Source of the DNA: Actinokineospora alba
GTDB taxonomy: Bacteria > Actinomycetota > Actinomycetes > Mycobacteriales > Pseudonocardiaceae
Direction of reading: 5' to 3'
DNA: 64,000 nt
Assembly: GCF_004362515.1 (NCBI RefSeq)
Contig: NZ_SNXU01000001.1
Span: forward strand, 1,178,001-1,242,000
A model generated the notes under the pieces. That model ran no database searches, was not told where the DNA came from, and was given only the letters and a program-made list of their open reading frames with translations. Each line of letters begins with the position of its first letter. The first letter of the stretch is position 1. Made by a program: the position numbers and the translations under genes. Below, piece after piece: positions 25,251 to 33,797 of this stretch.

Positions 25251-25873
25251 ACCGTCCACGCGAGGTCCTCCCGCATCCGGGCGCTGATCCGCAGGACGCG
25301 GGCGAACGAGATCAGCAGCGTGCCCAGGAAGATCGCCAACACCGAGAGCTCGGCGTCCCATACCCACGTCCCGGTGAGCGGCCATTCGAGCATCGACTGC
25401 AGCAGACCGCGACGGGCCCAGGCCTCGGCGACGGCGGCGAGGACGCTGCCGCCGATCACCACCCAGCCGATGATCCGCAGCCGTGTGGCGAACCGGTCGG
25501 TGAGGACGCCGTGCCGCCGACCGGCGCGGAACATGGCCATGGCAAGAGAAAGCGCGCCCGCGAACACGAGGAAAGACGGCAACTGCGTCCCGACCAGCAG
25601 GGCACGCTGGCCGGCCGACGGGGACTGCGTACAGAGGTTCACGGAGCCGACGTTCGCCCGCACGCCCGGTGCGGATTCGGGCACGAGACTCTCCTCGGTC
25701 GACCTGACCGGGACACCCTGACTCGCCTCCGCGCACACGCTGTCGCTCCCGAGGCCGAACAAGGAACCCGACCCCCAGATCGTCGCGGCCACAGTGATCG
25801 CGGTGACGGCCACGATGAAAGCGAACACGATCGTCACCCACGTCTGGATCGGATCCAGCGGATTCTTGGTCAT
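25247..25873 (-). CDS. DUF2975 membrane protein
   Basis: A 208-residue protein with four membrane segments (about 10-30, 90-112, 125-145 and 165-185 by hydrophobicity). FRAGRRHGVLTDRFATRLRIIGWVV and the C-terminal ISARMREDLAWTV are typical of DUF2975. ATG at 25873 follows GGGGGTGG. An extracytoplasmic loop with two cysteines (VCAEAS and NLCTQS) might form a disulfide. It is co-transcribed with the small XRE regulator, whose activity it may control. Confidence 0.85.
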   Translation of the reverse strand: MTKNPLDPIQTWVTIVFAFIVAVTAITVAATIWGSGSLFGLGSDSVCAEASQGVPVRSTEESLVPESAPGVRANVGSVNLCTQSPSAGQRALLVGTQLPSFLVFAGALSLAMAMFRAGRRHGVLTDRFATRLRIIGWVVIGGSVLAAVAEAWARRGLLQSMLEWPLTGTWVWDAELSVLAIFLGTLLISFARVLRISARMREDLAWTV

Positions 25874-25880
25874 CGCCACC

Positions 25881-25926
25881 CCCGGGTTATCGTTTGTCGA
25901 TAACAACGATAATCGATAAACCCGGG
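25881..25926. promoter_or_regulatory. CGATAA-repeat operator between DUF2975 gene and menA
   Basis: TTATCG occurs at 25887-25892 and its complement CGATAA at 25898-25903, 25907-25912 and 25914-25919, flanked by CCCGGG at both ends (25881-25886 and 25921-25926). The block is 7 bases upstream of the DUF2975 start and about 43 bases upstream of menA. It is a plausible operator of the co-encoded XRE regulator and could affect menA as well. Confidence 0.6.
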
Positions 25927-25968
25927 CCTGTCGCCCCCCTCTTCCGACCCGTCAACAAAGATGGGGAC

Positions 25969-26841
25969 ATGGCGACAGTCGCGGAATGGGTCCAGGGCGC
26001 ACGGGTGCGGACGCTGCCGAACTCGGTCGCACCGGTGTTGGTCGGTGCGGGCGCGGCGGCGGCGCTGGACGGGTTCTCCTGGTGGAAGTCGCTGCTCGCG
26101 CTGGTGGTGGCGTTGTCGCTGCAGGTCGGGGTGAACTACGCCAACGACTACTCCGACGGCGTGCGGGGCACCGACGACAACCGGGTCGGGCCGCTGCGGC
26201 TGGTCGGATCCGGGGTGGCGACGCCGTCCTCGGTGAAGCTGGCGGCGTTCGCGTGCTTCGGCATCGGCGCGGTGGCCGGACTGGTGCTGGTGATCGCGAG
26301 CAGGCAGTGGTGGCTGCTGGGCGTCGGCGCGCTCTGCATCGCGGGGGCCTGGTTCTATACCGGCGGTTCGAAGCCGTACGGGTACTCCGGGTTCGGCGAG
26401 GTCGCGGTCTTCCTGTTCTTCGGACTCGTGGCTGTCCTTGGCACGCAGTACATCCAGGCCGGAACGGTCAGCTGGACCGGTCTCGCCTGCGCGGTCTCGA
26501 TGGGGACCTTCTCCGCGGCGGTGCTCGTCGCCAACAACCTCCGCGACGTGCCGACCGACCGGGTCGCGGGCAAGACCACCCTGGCCGTGCGGCTCGGTGA
26601 GCCACGGACGCGGGTGCTCTACGCGATCCTCGTGGCGATCCCGTTCCTGATCAGCATCGTCCAGGTGATCCAGACCCCGGCGGCGCTCGCGGGCCTGCTC
26701 GCCGCGGTCCTGATCGTGGCCCCGCTCAAACTGGTCCTCGGCAAGGCGACCGGGCCCGCGCTGATCCCGGTGCTCAAGCAGACCGGGCTCGCCATGCTGG
26801 CCTGGGCGGTCATCACCGCGCTGGCCGTCGGGCTCAGCTAG
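25969..26841 (+). CDS. menA: 1,4-dihydroxy-2-naphthoate polyprenyltransferase
   Basis: A 290-residue UbiA-family membrane prenyltransferase that joins the polyprenyl chain to DHNA. The first Asp-rich motif NYANDYSDGVRGTD (57-70) and the second DVPTDRVAGKTTLAVRLG bind prenyl diphosphate through Mg2+. About eight membrane segments. ATG at 25969. Its last 8 bases overlap the end of the conservon GTPase gene tail to tail. Confidence 0.95.
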   Translation: MATVAEWVQGARVRTLPNSVAPVLVGAGAAAALDGFSWWKSLLALVVALSLQVGVNYANDYSDGVRGTDDNRVGPLRLVGSGVATPSSVKLAAFACFGIGAVAGLVLVIASRQWWLLGVGALCIAGAWFYTGGSKPYGYSGFGEVAVFLFFGLVAVLGTQYIQAGTVSWTGLACAVSMGTFSAAVLVANNLRDVPTDRVAGKTTLAVRLGEPRTRVLYAILVAIPFLISIVQVIQTPAALAGLLAAVLIVAPLKLVLGKATGPALIPVLKQTGLAMLAWAVITALAVGLS

Positions 26842-27424
26842 CCGCGGCCCGCGCCTTGGCGAAGGTGTTGCGCAGCACCGCCAACAGCGCGTCGCGCACG
26901 GAGAGCTTCTCGCGGGCGTCGAACATGATCAGTGGGACCTCGTCGGCGATGGCCAGCGCCCAGCGGATGTCGTCCGGGTCGTGGGCGAGTTCGCCGCCGA
27001 ACATGTTGACCCCCACCACGAACGGCAGGCCGGCCTTCTCGAAGTAATCGACCGCCGGGTAGCAGTCGTCCATCCGTCTTGTGTCGACGATGACCAACGC
27101 GCCCAACGCGCCGCGCACGAGGTCGCCCCACATGAAGCCGAAGCGGTCCTGGCCGGGGGTGCCGAACAGGTACAGCTTCACCTCTTCGTCGATGGTGATG
27201 CAGCCGAAGTCCATGGCCACGGTGGTGGTCGTCTTCGCCGGGACCGCGCCCGCCTGGTCGACCTGCGCGCCGACAGAGGTGATGGCGGCTTCGGTCGTCA
27301 GCGGCGAGATCTCCGAGATGGCGGCCACCGCGGTGGTCTTGCCGACGCCGAACCCGCCGGCAATGACGATCTTGACCGGTGCCGGCGGACGCTGCTGGCG
27401 CTCAGCGGATGGCTTCGAGTCCAC
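26834..27424 (-). CDS. Conservon ATP/GTP-binding protein (CvnD-type)
   Basis: A 196-residue Ras-like GTPase of the conservon type. The P-loop GGFGVGKTT lies at 23-31, followed by TVAMDFGCITIDEEVKLYLF (switch region), GTPGQDRF and ALVIVDTRRMDDCYPAVDYF. In Streptomyces, CvnD-type proteins form a membrane-associated complex with CvnA-C that resembles eukaryotic G-protein signalling. GTG start, overlapping the DUF742 gene by 23 bases. It is the last gene of a seven-gene run. Confidence 0.92.
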   Translation of the reverse strand: MDSKPSAERQQRPPAPVKIVIAGGFGVGKTTAVAAISEISPLTTEAAITSVGAQVDQAGAVPAKTTTTVAMDFGCITIDEEVKLYLFGTPGQDRFGFMWGDLVRGALGALVIVDTRRMDDCYPAVDYFEKAGLPFVVGVNMFGGELAHDPDDIRWALAIADEVPLIMFDAREKLSVRDALLAVLRNTFAKARAAAS

Positions 27425-27758
27425 GAATGACCCTTTCGATCATGCTGAGATCCTGGGCCGGGGTCGCGCCCGGCCGCCGGAGGACGACGTATCCGAGTTC
27501 CGCGAGATCGGCCACCAACACCCTGGCCACCCCGATGTGCAGCTTGAGCGACGCGGCGATCTCAGCGACGGACATGGTCTTGCGGCACAGCGCGATGATC
27601 TCCCGCCGCTCGAAGGCGAGGTCGGAGTGCGCCGCGGTGCCGAGGCTGCTGGACATCACCTGCGCCTCGATCTCCAAGGTGTCGTCCACCGGCTTGGCCC
27701 GACCCGCGGTGAGCAGGTAGGGCCGCAGCGGCGAGACGTCCGGTCGGCTATCCGACAC
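27402..27758 (-). CDS. Conservon DUF742 protein (CvnC-type)
   Basis: A 118-residue DUF742 protein with a winged-helix-like core: VRPYLLTAGR-like LRPYLLTAGRAKPVDDTLEI at the start, then SVAEIAASLKLHIGVARVLVADLAELGYVVL and a C-terminal DLSMIERVIRGL. GTG start, overlapping the roadblock gene by 11 bases. It likely links the roadblock protein to the GTPase. Confidence 0.92.
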   Translation of the reverse strand: MSDSRPDVSPLRPYLLTAGRAKPVDDTLEIEAQVMSSSLGTAAHSDLAFERREIIALCRKTMSVAEIAASLKLHIGVARVLVADLAELGYVVLRRPGATPAQDLSMIERVIRGLEAIR

Positions 27759-28182
27759 TGTTCTTGAGCTCTTCGATCAGCTGCGGGGTCAGCACGGCGC
27801 TGGCCCGGTTGGCGAACATCGCCATCTCGTAGGCGATCGTGCCCAGGCTCGCCTCCTTGGTGGCGAGCACGCCGAGCGAGCAGCCGATGCTGATCGTGCA
27901 GACCAGCAGGTAGCCGCGCTCCAACTCGATGATCACCTTGTCCGGCTGGCCGAGCGGGTGGCTGTCGGACACACCGTTGGCCAGCCCGAGCATCGCCGAG
28001 GAGATGGCCGCGAGCCGGTCGGCGTTGGCCCGCATCAAGTCCGCGGACATCGCGATCAGCAGGCCGTCGGCGGACACCGCGATGGCGCCGATGGCGCCCG
28101 CGGTGTTCTGGGTGAACCTGCTGACCAGCCAGTTGAAGTTCTGCGCGTCTGCGCTGATCGCGGGGGCCGGCGGCCTGCTCAT
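27748..28182 (-). CDS. Conservon roadblock/LC7 protein (CvnB-type)
   Basis: A 144-residue roadblock/LC7-domain protein (NWLVSRFTQNTAGAIGAIAV, then DGLLIAMSADL). In other bacteria such proteins (MglB-like) act as partners or activating proteins of small GTPases. ATG overlaps the kinase stop by 4 bases (ATGA). Confidence 0.92.
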   Translation of the reverse strand: MSRPPAPAISADAQNFNWLVSRFTQNTAGAIGAIAVSADGLLIAMSADLMRANADRLAAISSAMLGLANGVSDSHPLGQPDKVIIELERGYLLVCTISIGCSLGVLATKEASLGTIAYEMAMFANRASAVLTPQLIEELKNSVG

Positions 28183-30800
28183 CTTGTGCTCTCTCTCCTC
28201 GGACTCGCCCCTGGGTGTCGGGCGGTTTCCTGGGGGGTGACGTTATCCGTAACTATCGCCGCTTTCGCCAGTCCCATGGCGTATTTGTCGAACGCGGCCC
28301 GTTCGGACTCGGGGTCTCGGCTGCGCCAGGCCCGCACCGCCGGAGGCGCGGACGCGAAGGCGGCCGGACGCAGGCCCGGCGCGAGGTTCTCGCCGGGAAC
28401 CCGCCTGCTCAGCCCGCCGCGCGCGGACGACGGCGGCGGGTCGGCGGCGCGGGCGAACGCGCCGTGGAAGTCGTCGAGCGCCGTGCGGGCGGCGTCCGGG
28501 TCGTGCACCGGTCTGGTCTGTCGGGGCGCGGGGGGCGCTGGGGGCGCACCGGGCAGCTGGGCGCCCGCGACCCGGCGGTTCAGGCCGCCGCGCGACTCGG
28601 GGGGTCGGGCGTCGGCCTGGATGAAGCCCGTGTGGAAGTCGTCCATCGCGGCGCGCGCGGCTTCCGGGTCCCGCTGGGCGGGTTGGGTCGCGGGCTTCGG
28701 GGGCACGGGGTTCGGGGTGTCGCCGGCGAGCTGGGCGCCCGCGACTCGGCGGCGGAGGCCGCCGCGCTCCGCTTCCGCGGGCCGCAGTGCGGGCGGTGCG
28801 GGCTCGGGCGCGGGCTGGGCCTGGTCGCCGGGGAAGGTGGGGAACCAGAAGAACCCGTCGGTCGGGGTGGCGGGCGGGATCTGGAAGTCCGGCATCAGCG
28901 GGACCACCGGCTGGTGCGCGGGCTCCGGTTCCACGACCCGGCGCAGATAGGAGTCGACCGCGATGTAGACGCGCGCGGTCACACCGCCGCCCGGCGTGGA
29001 GTCCAGCTCGACGCGCAGCGAGTGCCTGCGGGCGAGCCGACCGACCACGAACAGGCCGAGCACGGTGGTCGGGACGATGTCGAGCCGCTCACGCTCGACC
29101 AGGCGCCGGTTCTCCTCGGCCAGCTTCTCCGGCGGCAGGCCGATGCCGTGGTCGACGATCTCGATCACGGCGGTGCCGTCGGTCTGGAACCTGGCGCCGA
29201 CCTCGACGGTCGTGTCCGGCGGGGAGAACGACGTCGCGTTCTCCATCAGCTCGGCGAACACCAGCACCAGGTCGGCGCCGATGTCCGCGGCGAGGGTGAC
29301 GTCGGAGATCGACCCGAGCTGGACCCGTTGGTACTCCTCGATCTCGGCCAGCGCGGACCGCAGCGCGGTGGACAGCTCGATCGGCCCGGACAGCCTGCCC
29401 CGGTCGGCCGTGCCCGCGACGACGAGGAGGTTGTCGGCGCTTCGGCGCAGTCGGGTGGAGACGTGGTCGAGCCGGTAGAGCCGTTCGAGGAGCCGGACGT
29501 CCTGCTCGTCGCGTTCGAGTTCGTCGACCAGGGCCATCTGCCTGCCGACGAGGTTCTGCGTGCGCTGCGCGACGTTGACGAACATCAGGCTGACGTTGCG
29601 GCGGGTGAGGGCCTGCCGTTCCACCAGCGAGGACGCGGTGGTCTGCACGCGGTTGAACGCGACGGCGAGCTTGCCGATCTCGTCGTCGCTGGCGACCTCG
29701 ATCTCGGCGAGCCGGGGCGCCTGCACCTCGGCGACCTCGGTGTCGGTGACCCGGACCAGCTCGGTCTCGGCCAGGTCGGCAACGGAGGTGGCGGCGTCGG
29801 TGAGTCTGCGCAGCGGGTCGGAGATCGAGCGGCTGACCCGGATCGCGAGGACGGCGACCAGCATGAACAGCAGTGCCGCGCCGAGGCCGACGCTGTGCGC
29901 CAGCAGCCCGGCGTCCGACGCGCGGTCGGTGGCGGCCGTGGTGACCTGCTCGGTCACCTTGTCCTGGGCGACCCGGCGCATCCGCGAGTGGTTCTGCACG
30001 GCGGCGAGGGCGTCGAAGATGAACGACTCGCCCGCGTTGGCGTTGGGGTCCAAGGGCAATCGCGCGGCCAAGGCGGCCACCTGGCGGGCCACGTCGCCCT
30101 GGTCGACGGCGACGACGATGCCCGCGTGCTCGACGTCGGCCTGCTGGACGAACCGCTCGGTCAGCATCCGGGCCTGCGCGGAAGCCTTGTCCAGCAACAC
30201 CTGCCCGGTGGTCGGGTCGAGCGCGGTGGCGATGATCGCCATGCCGTAGAGCTCGTTCTCCTCGTTGGCCCGCAGCAGCGAGTCCAGCACGGTGAGCTGG
30301 CGGGTGCCCTCGGCGTCGCTGGTTCGCTGCGGCACCAGGCGAAGCGCGTCGAGGATCGCGCCGATGACGGCGTGGTAGGTGCGGGCCACCGCGTCCGGCG
30401 AGACGCCCCGGCGCAGCGCGCTCTGCCGCAGCTCACGCAGCGAGCCGATGCGCACCAAGGCGGACGCGAGTTCCTCGGTGTTCTCGCCTTGCAGCGAGTC
30501 GAGAGCGGCGGCGGCCGCGGTGTCGACGGCCCGCTGCTGGCGGACCAGGTCGGTGTTGTCCCCGCTCGCCGACGCCAGGTAGCCGGCGGTGAGCAGGCGT
30601 TCGCGCTGCAACTCCCACACCAGGCCACCGAAGTCCCTTGCCCGGCCCGCGATATCGGCGGTGCGGCTGGCGGAGCGGGCGTCGTCGACCCCGCCCGCGA
30701 CGAACGGGACGGCCACGAGGACCACCGCGGTGAGCGGGACCAGGAGCAGGACGTTGAGCCTGCCGCGGATGCCGAGCCTGCTCAGGATTCCTAGAGTCAC
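28179..30800 (-). CDS. Conservon sensor histidine kinase with NIT-type sensing domain (CvnA-type)
   Basis: An 873-residue kinase. A membrane segment near residues 12-35 and another near 295-320 bracket an extracytoplasmic helical domain of the nitrate/nitrite-sensing (NIT) type, marked by GLVWELQRERLLTAGYLAS. HAMP-like and coiled segments follow, then LDHVSTRLRRSADNLLVVAG, the N-box FAELMENATSFSPP and VDHGIGLPPEKL of the ATPase domain. The last 250 residues are Pro/Ala-rich and carry three copies of an RGGLxRRVxGxxL ... DPExxRxAxDdF module. The GTG start overlaps the upstream ATPase gene by 4 bases, tying this kinase to an ABC importer. Confidence 0.92.
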   Translation of the reverse strand: MTLGILSRLGIRGRLNVLLLVPLTAVVLVAVPFVAGGVDDARSASRTADIAGRARDFGGLVWELQRERLLTAGYLASASGDNTDLVRQQRAVDTAAAAALDSLQGENTEELASALVRIGSLRELRQSALRRGVSPDAVARTYHAVIGAILDALRLVPQRTSDAEGTRQLTVLDSLLRANEENELYGMAIIATALDPTTGQVLLDKASAQARMLTERFVQQADVEHAGIVVAVDQGDVARQVAALAARLPLDPNANAGESFIFDALAAVQNHSRMRRVAQDKVTEQVTTAATDRASDAGLLAHSVGLGAALLFMLVAVLAIRVSRSISDPLRRLTDAATSVADLAETELVRVTDTEVAEVQAPRLAEIEVASDDEIGKLAVAFNRVQTTASSLVERQALTRRNVSLMFVNVAQRTQNLVGRQMALVDELERDEQDVRLLERLYRLDHVSTRLRRSADNLLVVAGTADRGRLSGPIELSTALRSALAEIEEYQRVQLGSISDVTLAADIGADLVLVFAELMENATSFSPPDTTVEVGARFQTDGTAVIEIVDHGIGLPPEKLAEENRRLVERERLDIVPTTVLGLFVVGRLARRHSLRVELDSTPGGGVTARVYIAVDSYLRRVVEPEPAHQPVVPLMPDFQIPPATPTDGFFWFPTFPGDQAQPAPEPAPPALRPAEAERGGLRRRVAGAQLAGDTPNPVPPKPATQPAQRDPEAARAAMDDFHTGFIQADARPPESRGGLNRRVAGAQLPGAPPAPPAPRQTRPVHDPDAARTALDDFHGAFARAADPPPSSARGGLSRRVPGENLAPGLRPAAFASAPPAVRAWRSRDPESERAAFDKYAMGLAKAAIVTDNVTPQETARHPGASPRRESTR

Positions 30801-31576
30801 CGTCCACCTGCCGTCGCCCGGGCGGTGTAGGCCCGGTGTTGGGCGCGGACGATGTCCTCGATCGACGCGCGCAGGGCCAGGAAGTCGGGGTGGCGCTTGA
30901 CATCGAGGTCGCGGTCCTCGGGCAGCGCCACGGTGATGTCGGCGGCGACCCGGCCGGGGTCGCACGCCAGGACGACCACCCGGCCGCCGAGGAACACGGC
31001 TTCCTCGACGTCGTGGGTCACCATGAGCACGGTGGTGCCGGTGTCTTTCCACACCTGGCGGACGAGGACCTGCATGTCCTCTTTGGTCTGGACGTCGAGC
31101 GCGCCGAAGGGCTCGTCGAGCAGCAGGACCTCGGGCTCGCACGCCAACGCGCGGGCGATCGCGACCCGCTGCTGCTGACCGCCCGAGAGCTGCTTGGGCA
31201 GCGCGTGCCGGAAGTCGGTCAGGCCGGTCTCGGCCAGGTGCCAGTCGACCCGGGCGGCGCGGTCCTCTGGCGTGATCGGGAGCAGCTCCAGTCCGAAAGC
31301 GACATTGCGCTCGACCGTGCGCCACGGGTACAGCGTCCCCGCCTGCGGCACCAGCCCCCGGTCCGGCCCGGGGCCGGTGACGTCGGCGCCGTCGAGGGTG
31401 ATCTGGCCCTCGGTCGGCACGTCGAGCCCGGCGACGAGCGAGAGCAGGGTGGACTTGCCCGAGCCGCTCGCGCCGACGACGCACACGAACTCGCCGGAGG
31501 CCACGCGGAGATCGACTCCGTGGAGCGCGCGGAGGTTCCCATAGGACTTGCCGACGCCCGAGAGTTCCAACTTCAT
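30797..31576 (-). CDS. NitT/TauT-family ABC transporter ATP-binding protein
   Basis: A 259-residue SsuB/NrtD/TauB-type ATPase: Walker A GASGSGKST (35-43), signature LSGGQQQR, Walker B VLLLDEPFGALD, H-switch MVTHDVEEAV. It overlaps the permease gene before it (ATGA) and the conservon kinase after it (GTGA). Substrate class cannot be settled between nitrate, aliphatic sulfonates, taurine or other small anions. Confidence 0.92.
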   Translation of the reverse strand: MKLELSGVGKSYGNLRALHGVDLRVASGEFVCVVGASGSGKSTLLSLVAGLDVPTEGQITLDGADVTGPGPDRGLVPQAGTLYPWRTVERNVAFGLELLPITPEDRAARVDWHLAETGLTDFRHALPKQLSGGQQQRVAIARALACEPEVLLLDEPFGALDVQTKEDMQVLVRQVWKDTGTTVLMVTHDVEEAVFLGGRVVVLACDPGRVAADITVALPEDRDLDVKRHPDFLALRASIEDIVRAQHRAYTARATAGGR

Positions 31577-32460
31577 CCGGTCCACCGCCCGACCTTGTTG
31601 CGCAGCAGGCGAAGCACGACGTCGATCAGCACCCCGCAGAGACCGATGACGACGAGCACCGCGAAGATCTTGTCGGTCTGCAGGAACCGCTGGGAGCGCA
31701 CGATCCGGTAGCCGAGGCCCTCGGTCGAGTTGACGAGTTCGGCGACCACCACGAAGTTCCACGCGGCGGCGGCGTTGACCCGGGCCGCGTCGATGATCCC
31801 GGGCAGCGAGTGCGGCACGATCACCTTGCGCAGCACCTCGCCCCGGCGGGCGCCGAGGGTGTACGACACGTCGATGAGCGGGCGCGGCACGCCGCGCACG
31901 ACGTCGGCGACCATCAGCGTGTTGAAGAAGACCGTGCCGATGAACAGCAGGGCGACCTTGGACGGCTCGCCCAGGCCCATCCAGATGATCAGCAGCGGGA
32001 TGAACGCGCTCGCGGGCAGGTAGCGCAGCACGCTGATCAGCGGCTCGAACAGCGCCTGCCCCGCCCGGAACGTTCCCATCACGATCCCGATCGGCACCGA
32101 CACCGCCACGGCCAGGCCGAACCCGAACAACACCCGCTGGACGGTGGCCCAGAGGTCGGCGAAGAGCTCGCCGGACTCGGCCATGCCGATGCCCGCCGCG
32201 AGCACCGCGCCCGGTGAGGGCAGGAACCGCGACGGGACAACGCCGGTCGCCGCGAGGACCACCCACGCGAGGAACGGCACGGCGAGCGAGAGCACCGCCA
32301 GGGTCAGCCGCGACCGGCGGGAGATCGGGGCCCGGATCGTGAACAGCGGCGAGGTCCGGCCGGGGCGCGGCCTGCGCGGCAGCGGGCGCCATCCCTCCCG
32401 GCCGGACGGGGAGGGACGGCTGGTGTCGGTCGCCTCGGCGCCGACGACGAGCGGACTCAC
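31573..32460 (-). CDS. NitT/TauT-family ABC transporter permease
   Basis: A 295-residue permease with about six membrane segments starting near residue 53. The BPD-transport motif region reads YTLGARRGEVLRKVIVPHSL, and PASAFIPLLIIWMGLGEPSK is typical of SsuC/TauC. A 50-residue basic, Pro/Ser-rich tail precedes the first segment. GTG start overlapping the binding-protein stop (GTGA). Confidence 0.9.
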   Translation of the reverse strand: MSPLVVGAEATDTSRPSPSGREGWRPLPRRPRPGRTSPLFTIRAPISRRSRLTLAVLSLAVPFLAWVVLAATGVVPSRFLPSPGAVLAAGIGMAESGELFADLWATVQRVLFGFGLAVAVSVPIGIVMGTFRAGQALFEPLISVLRYLPASAFIPLLIIWMGLGEPSKVALLFIGTVFFNTLMVADVVRGVPRPLIDVSYTLGARRGEVLRKVIVPHSLPGIIDAARVNAAAAWNFVVVAELVNSTEGLGYRIVRSQRFLQTDKIFAVLVVIGLCGVLIDVVLRLLRNKVGRWTG

Positions 32461-33458
32461 TCGGGGACCGCCTTGACGAACCGGTCGTCGAGCAGGCCGT
32501 CGAGGATCGGACGTTCCTTGACCAGGCCGGTGGCGAGCATGAAGTCGATGATCTTGCCCGCCTGGTAGTTCAGGTGCGACGGCGTGGTGCCGGGAGTGAA
32601 GGCGTCGAGGTTCTGCTGCCGGGTGAAGATCGTGGTGCCCGCGTCGTAGGTGCGGTACTCGTCGGCGGTCACCCCGCCGCGCTTGGCCATGATGTCGGTG
32701 GCCGGGCCCTTGTTGTCCCTGATCCACTTGACCGTCTCGAACCAGGTGTTCACCAGGCCCTGGACCTCGGTGGGGTGGTCCTTGACGAACTCGGCGGTGA
32801 ACACCAGGTGGTCCGGGATCGCGCCGGGGAACTCCGCGGAGTTGGCGACGGCCCGGCTGCCCGGACGTTCGAGCGCCACGCTGGTGAAGGGCGCGAACGC
32901 GCCGACCGCGTCGACCTGTCCCGCGGCGAACGCGGCGGCCGCGGCGTCGGTGGCCAGCGGGACCAACTCGATGTCCTTCTCGGTCAGCTTGGCCTCGGCC
33001 AGCGCGAGGAGGAGCAGGTAGTGGTCGACGGTGCCCTGTTCCACGGCGACCTTCTTCCCGCGGAGATCGGCGACGCTGACGATCCCCTCCGCGGCGATGA
33101 TCTTGTCATTGCCGGTGGAGTTGTCGTTGACCAGGACGATCTTCTGCTGGGCGCCGCCGCTGACCGAGGCCAGCGTGTCGTTGAGGGTCTGGCTGTTGGC
33201 GTCGATCGCGCCGGTCGCCAGGGCGTTGAGGCTGTCGGTGTAGCTGTCGAAGTACTTCAGCTCGACGTTCACACCGTTCTTGGCGAAGAACCCCTGCTCC
33301 TGCGCGACCTGCCACGGGAACCAGCCGGGCCACGCGCTGAAGCCGAGCGTCACCTTCGTCCCCGACTCGGCGGCGGGCGACGAGCACGCCGTCAGGCCGG
33401 ACGCGACGAACAGGCATAAGACAGCGGCGATCAGCCTGCGGGCCGAACTGGACTTCAC
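32457..33458 (-). CDS. NitT/TauT-family substrate-binding lipoprotein
   Basis: A 333-residue SsuA/NMT1-type binding protein. Lipobox LTAC gives lipidated C25. The family start KVTLGFSAWPGWFPWQVAQE is followed by FFAKNGVNVELKYFDSYTDSLNALATGAID, the classical NMT1 region. It is the first gene of the seven-gene run and the likely source of ligand information for the transporter; whether it also signals to the co-encoded kinase is untested. Confidence 0.9.
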   Translation of the reverse strand: MKSSSARRLIAAVLCLFVASGLTACSSPAAESGTKVTLGFSAWPGWFPWQVAQEQGFFAKNGVNVELKYFDSYTDSLNALATGAIDANSQTLNDTLASVSGGAQQKIVLVNDNSTGNDKIIAAEGIVSVADLRGKKVAVEQGTVDHYLLLLALAEAKLTEKDIELVPLATDAAAAAFAAGQVDAVGAFAPFTSVALERPGSRAVANSAEFPGAIPDHLVFTAEFVKDHPTEVQGLVNTWFETVKWIRDNKGPATDIMAKRGGVTADEYRTYDAGTTIFTRQQNLDAFTPGTTPSHLNYQAGKIIDFMLATGLVKERPILDGLLDDRFVKAVPE

Positions 33459-33797
33459 TGCGCACTCCAGGGGAAGACGAACGGAAACGGCGGCTAGTCG
33501 GCCGACTATCGCGCGGCGAAATACAGCAATTCACTCTGGGAAGAAGTGGGAATGCATTCGTCCACACTAGAGTCGACGCCGGACTCCGTCATCAAACATC
33601 CCCGTCCAACCCGATGAACCTCCGCCGTACCGAACCCTAACGGGGTACGGGACCGGCGACCAGGCACCGGACAGTGGATCTCACCCGATCGGACTATCAG
33701 CGCTAAAGCATGTCACTATGCGCAATTATCGACTTATTAGCGAGAACGCGCCCGCGCCGCCCGGAAAGTGACCGGGATTACTGCCCACTCCCGCCGT
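33459..33797. other. Intergenic region upstream of the transporter-conservon run
   Basis: A 339-base gap between two minus-strand genes with no convincing reading frame. It holds the palindrome at 33495-33508 and an AT-richer stretch near 33700-33740 that could include the promoter. I see no RNA gene. Confidence 0.6.
33495..33508. promoter_or_regulatory. Palindromic operator candidate before the transporter
   Basis: TAGTCGGCCGACTA is a perfect 14-base palindrome 37 bases upstream of the binding-lipoprotein start. Size and symmetry suit a dimeric GntR/TetR-type repressor. No candidate regulator is adjacent. Confidence 0.5.

Noticed and set aside
28215..30794. An 859-codon plus-strand frame opposite the conservon kinase
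   Set aside because: Low-complexity Gly/Arg/Asp product typical of antisense GC-rich frames; the kinase on the other strand is certain.
30797..33458. Firm assignment of the importer as nitrate-specific
   Set aside because: Sequence features fit nitrate, sulfonate and taurine systems equally; the NIT-type domain of the kinase is suggestive only.
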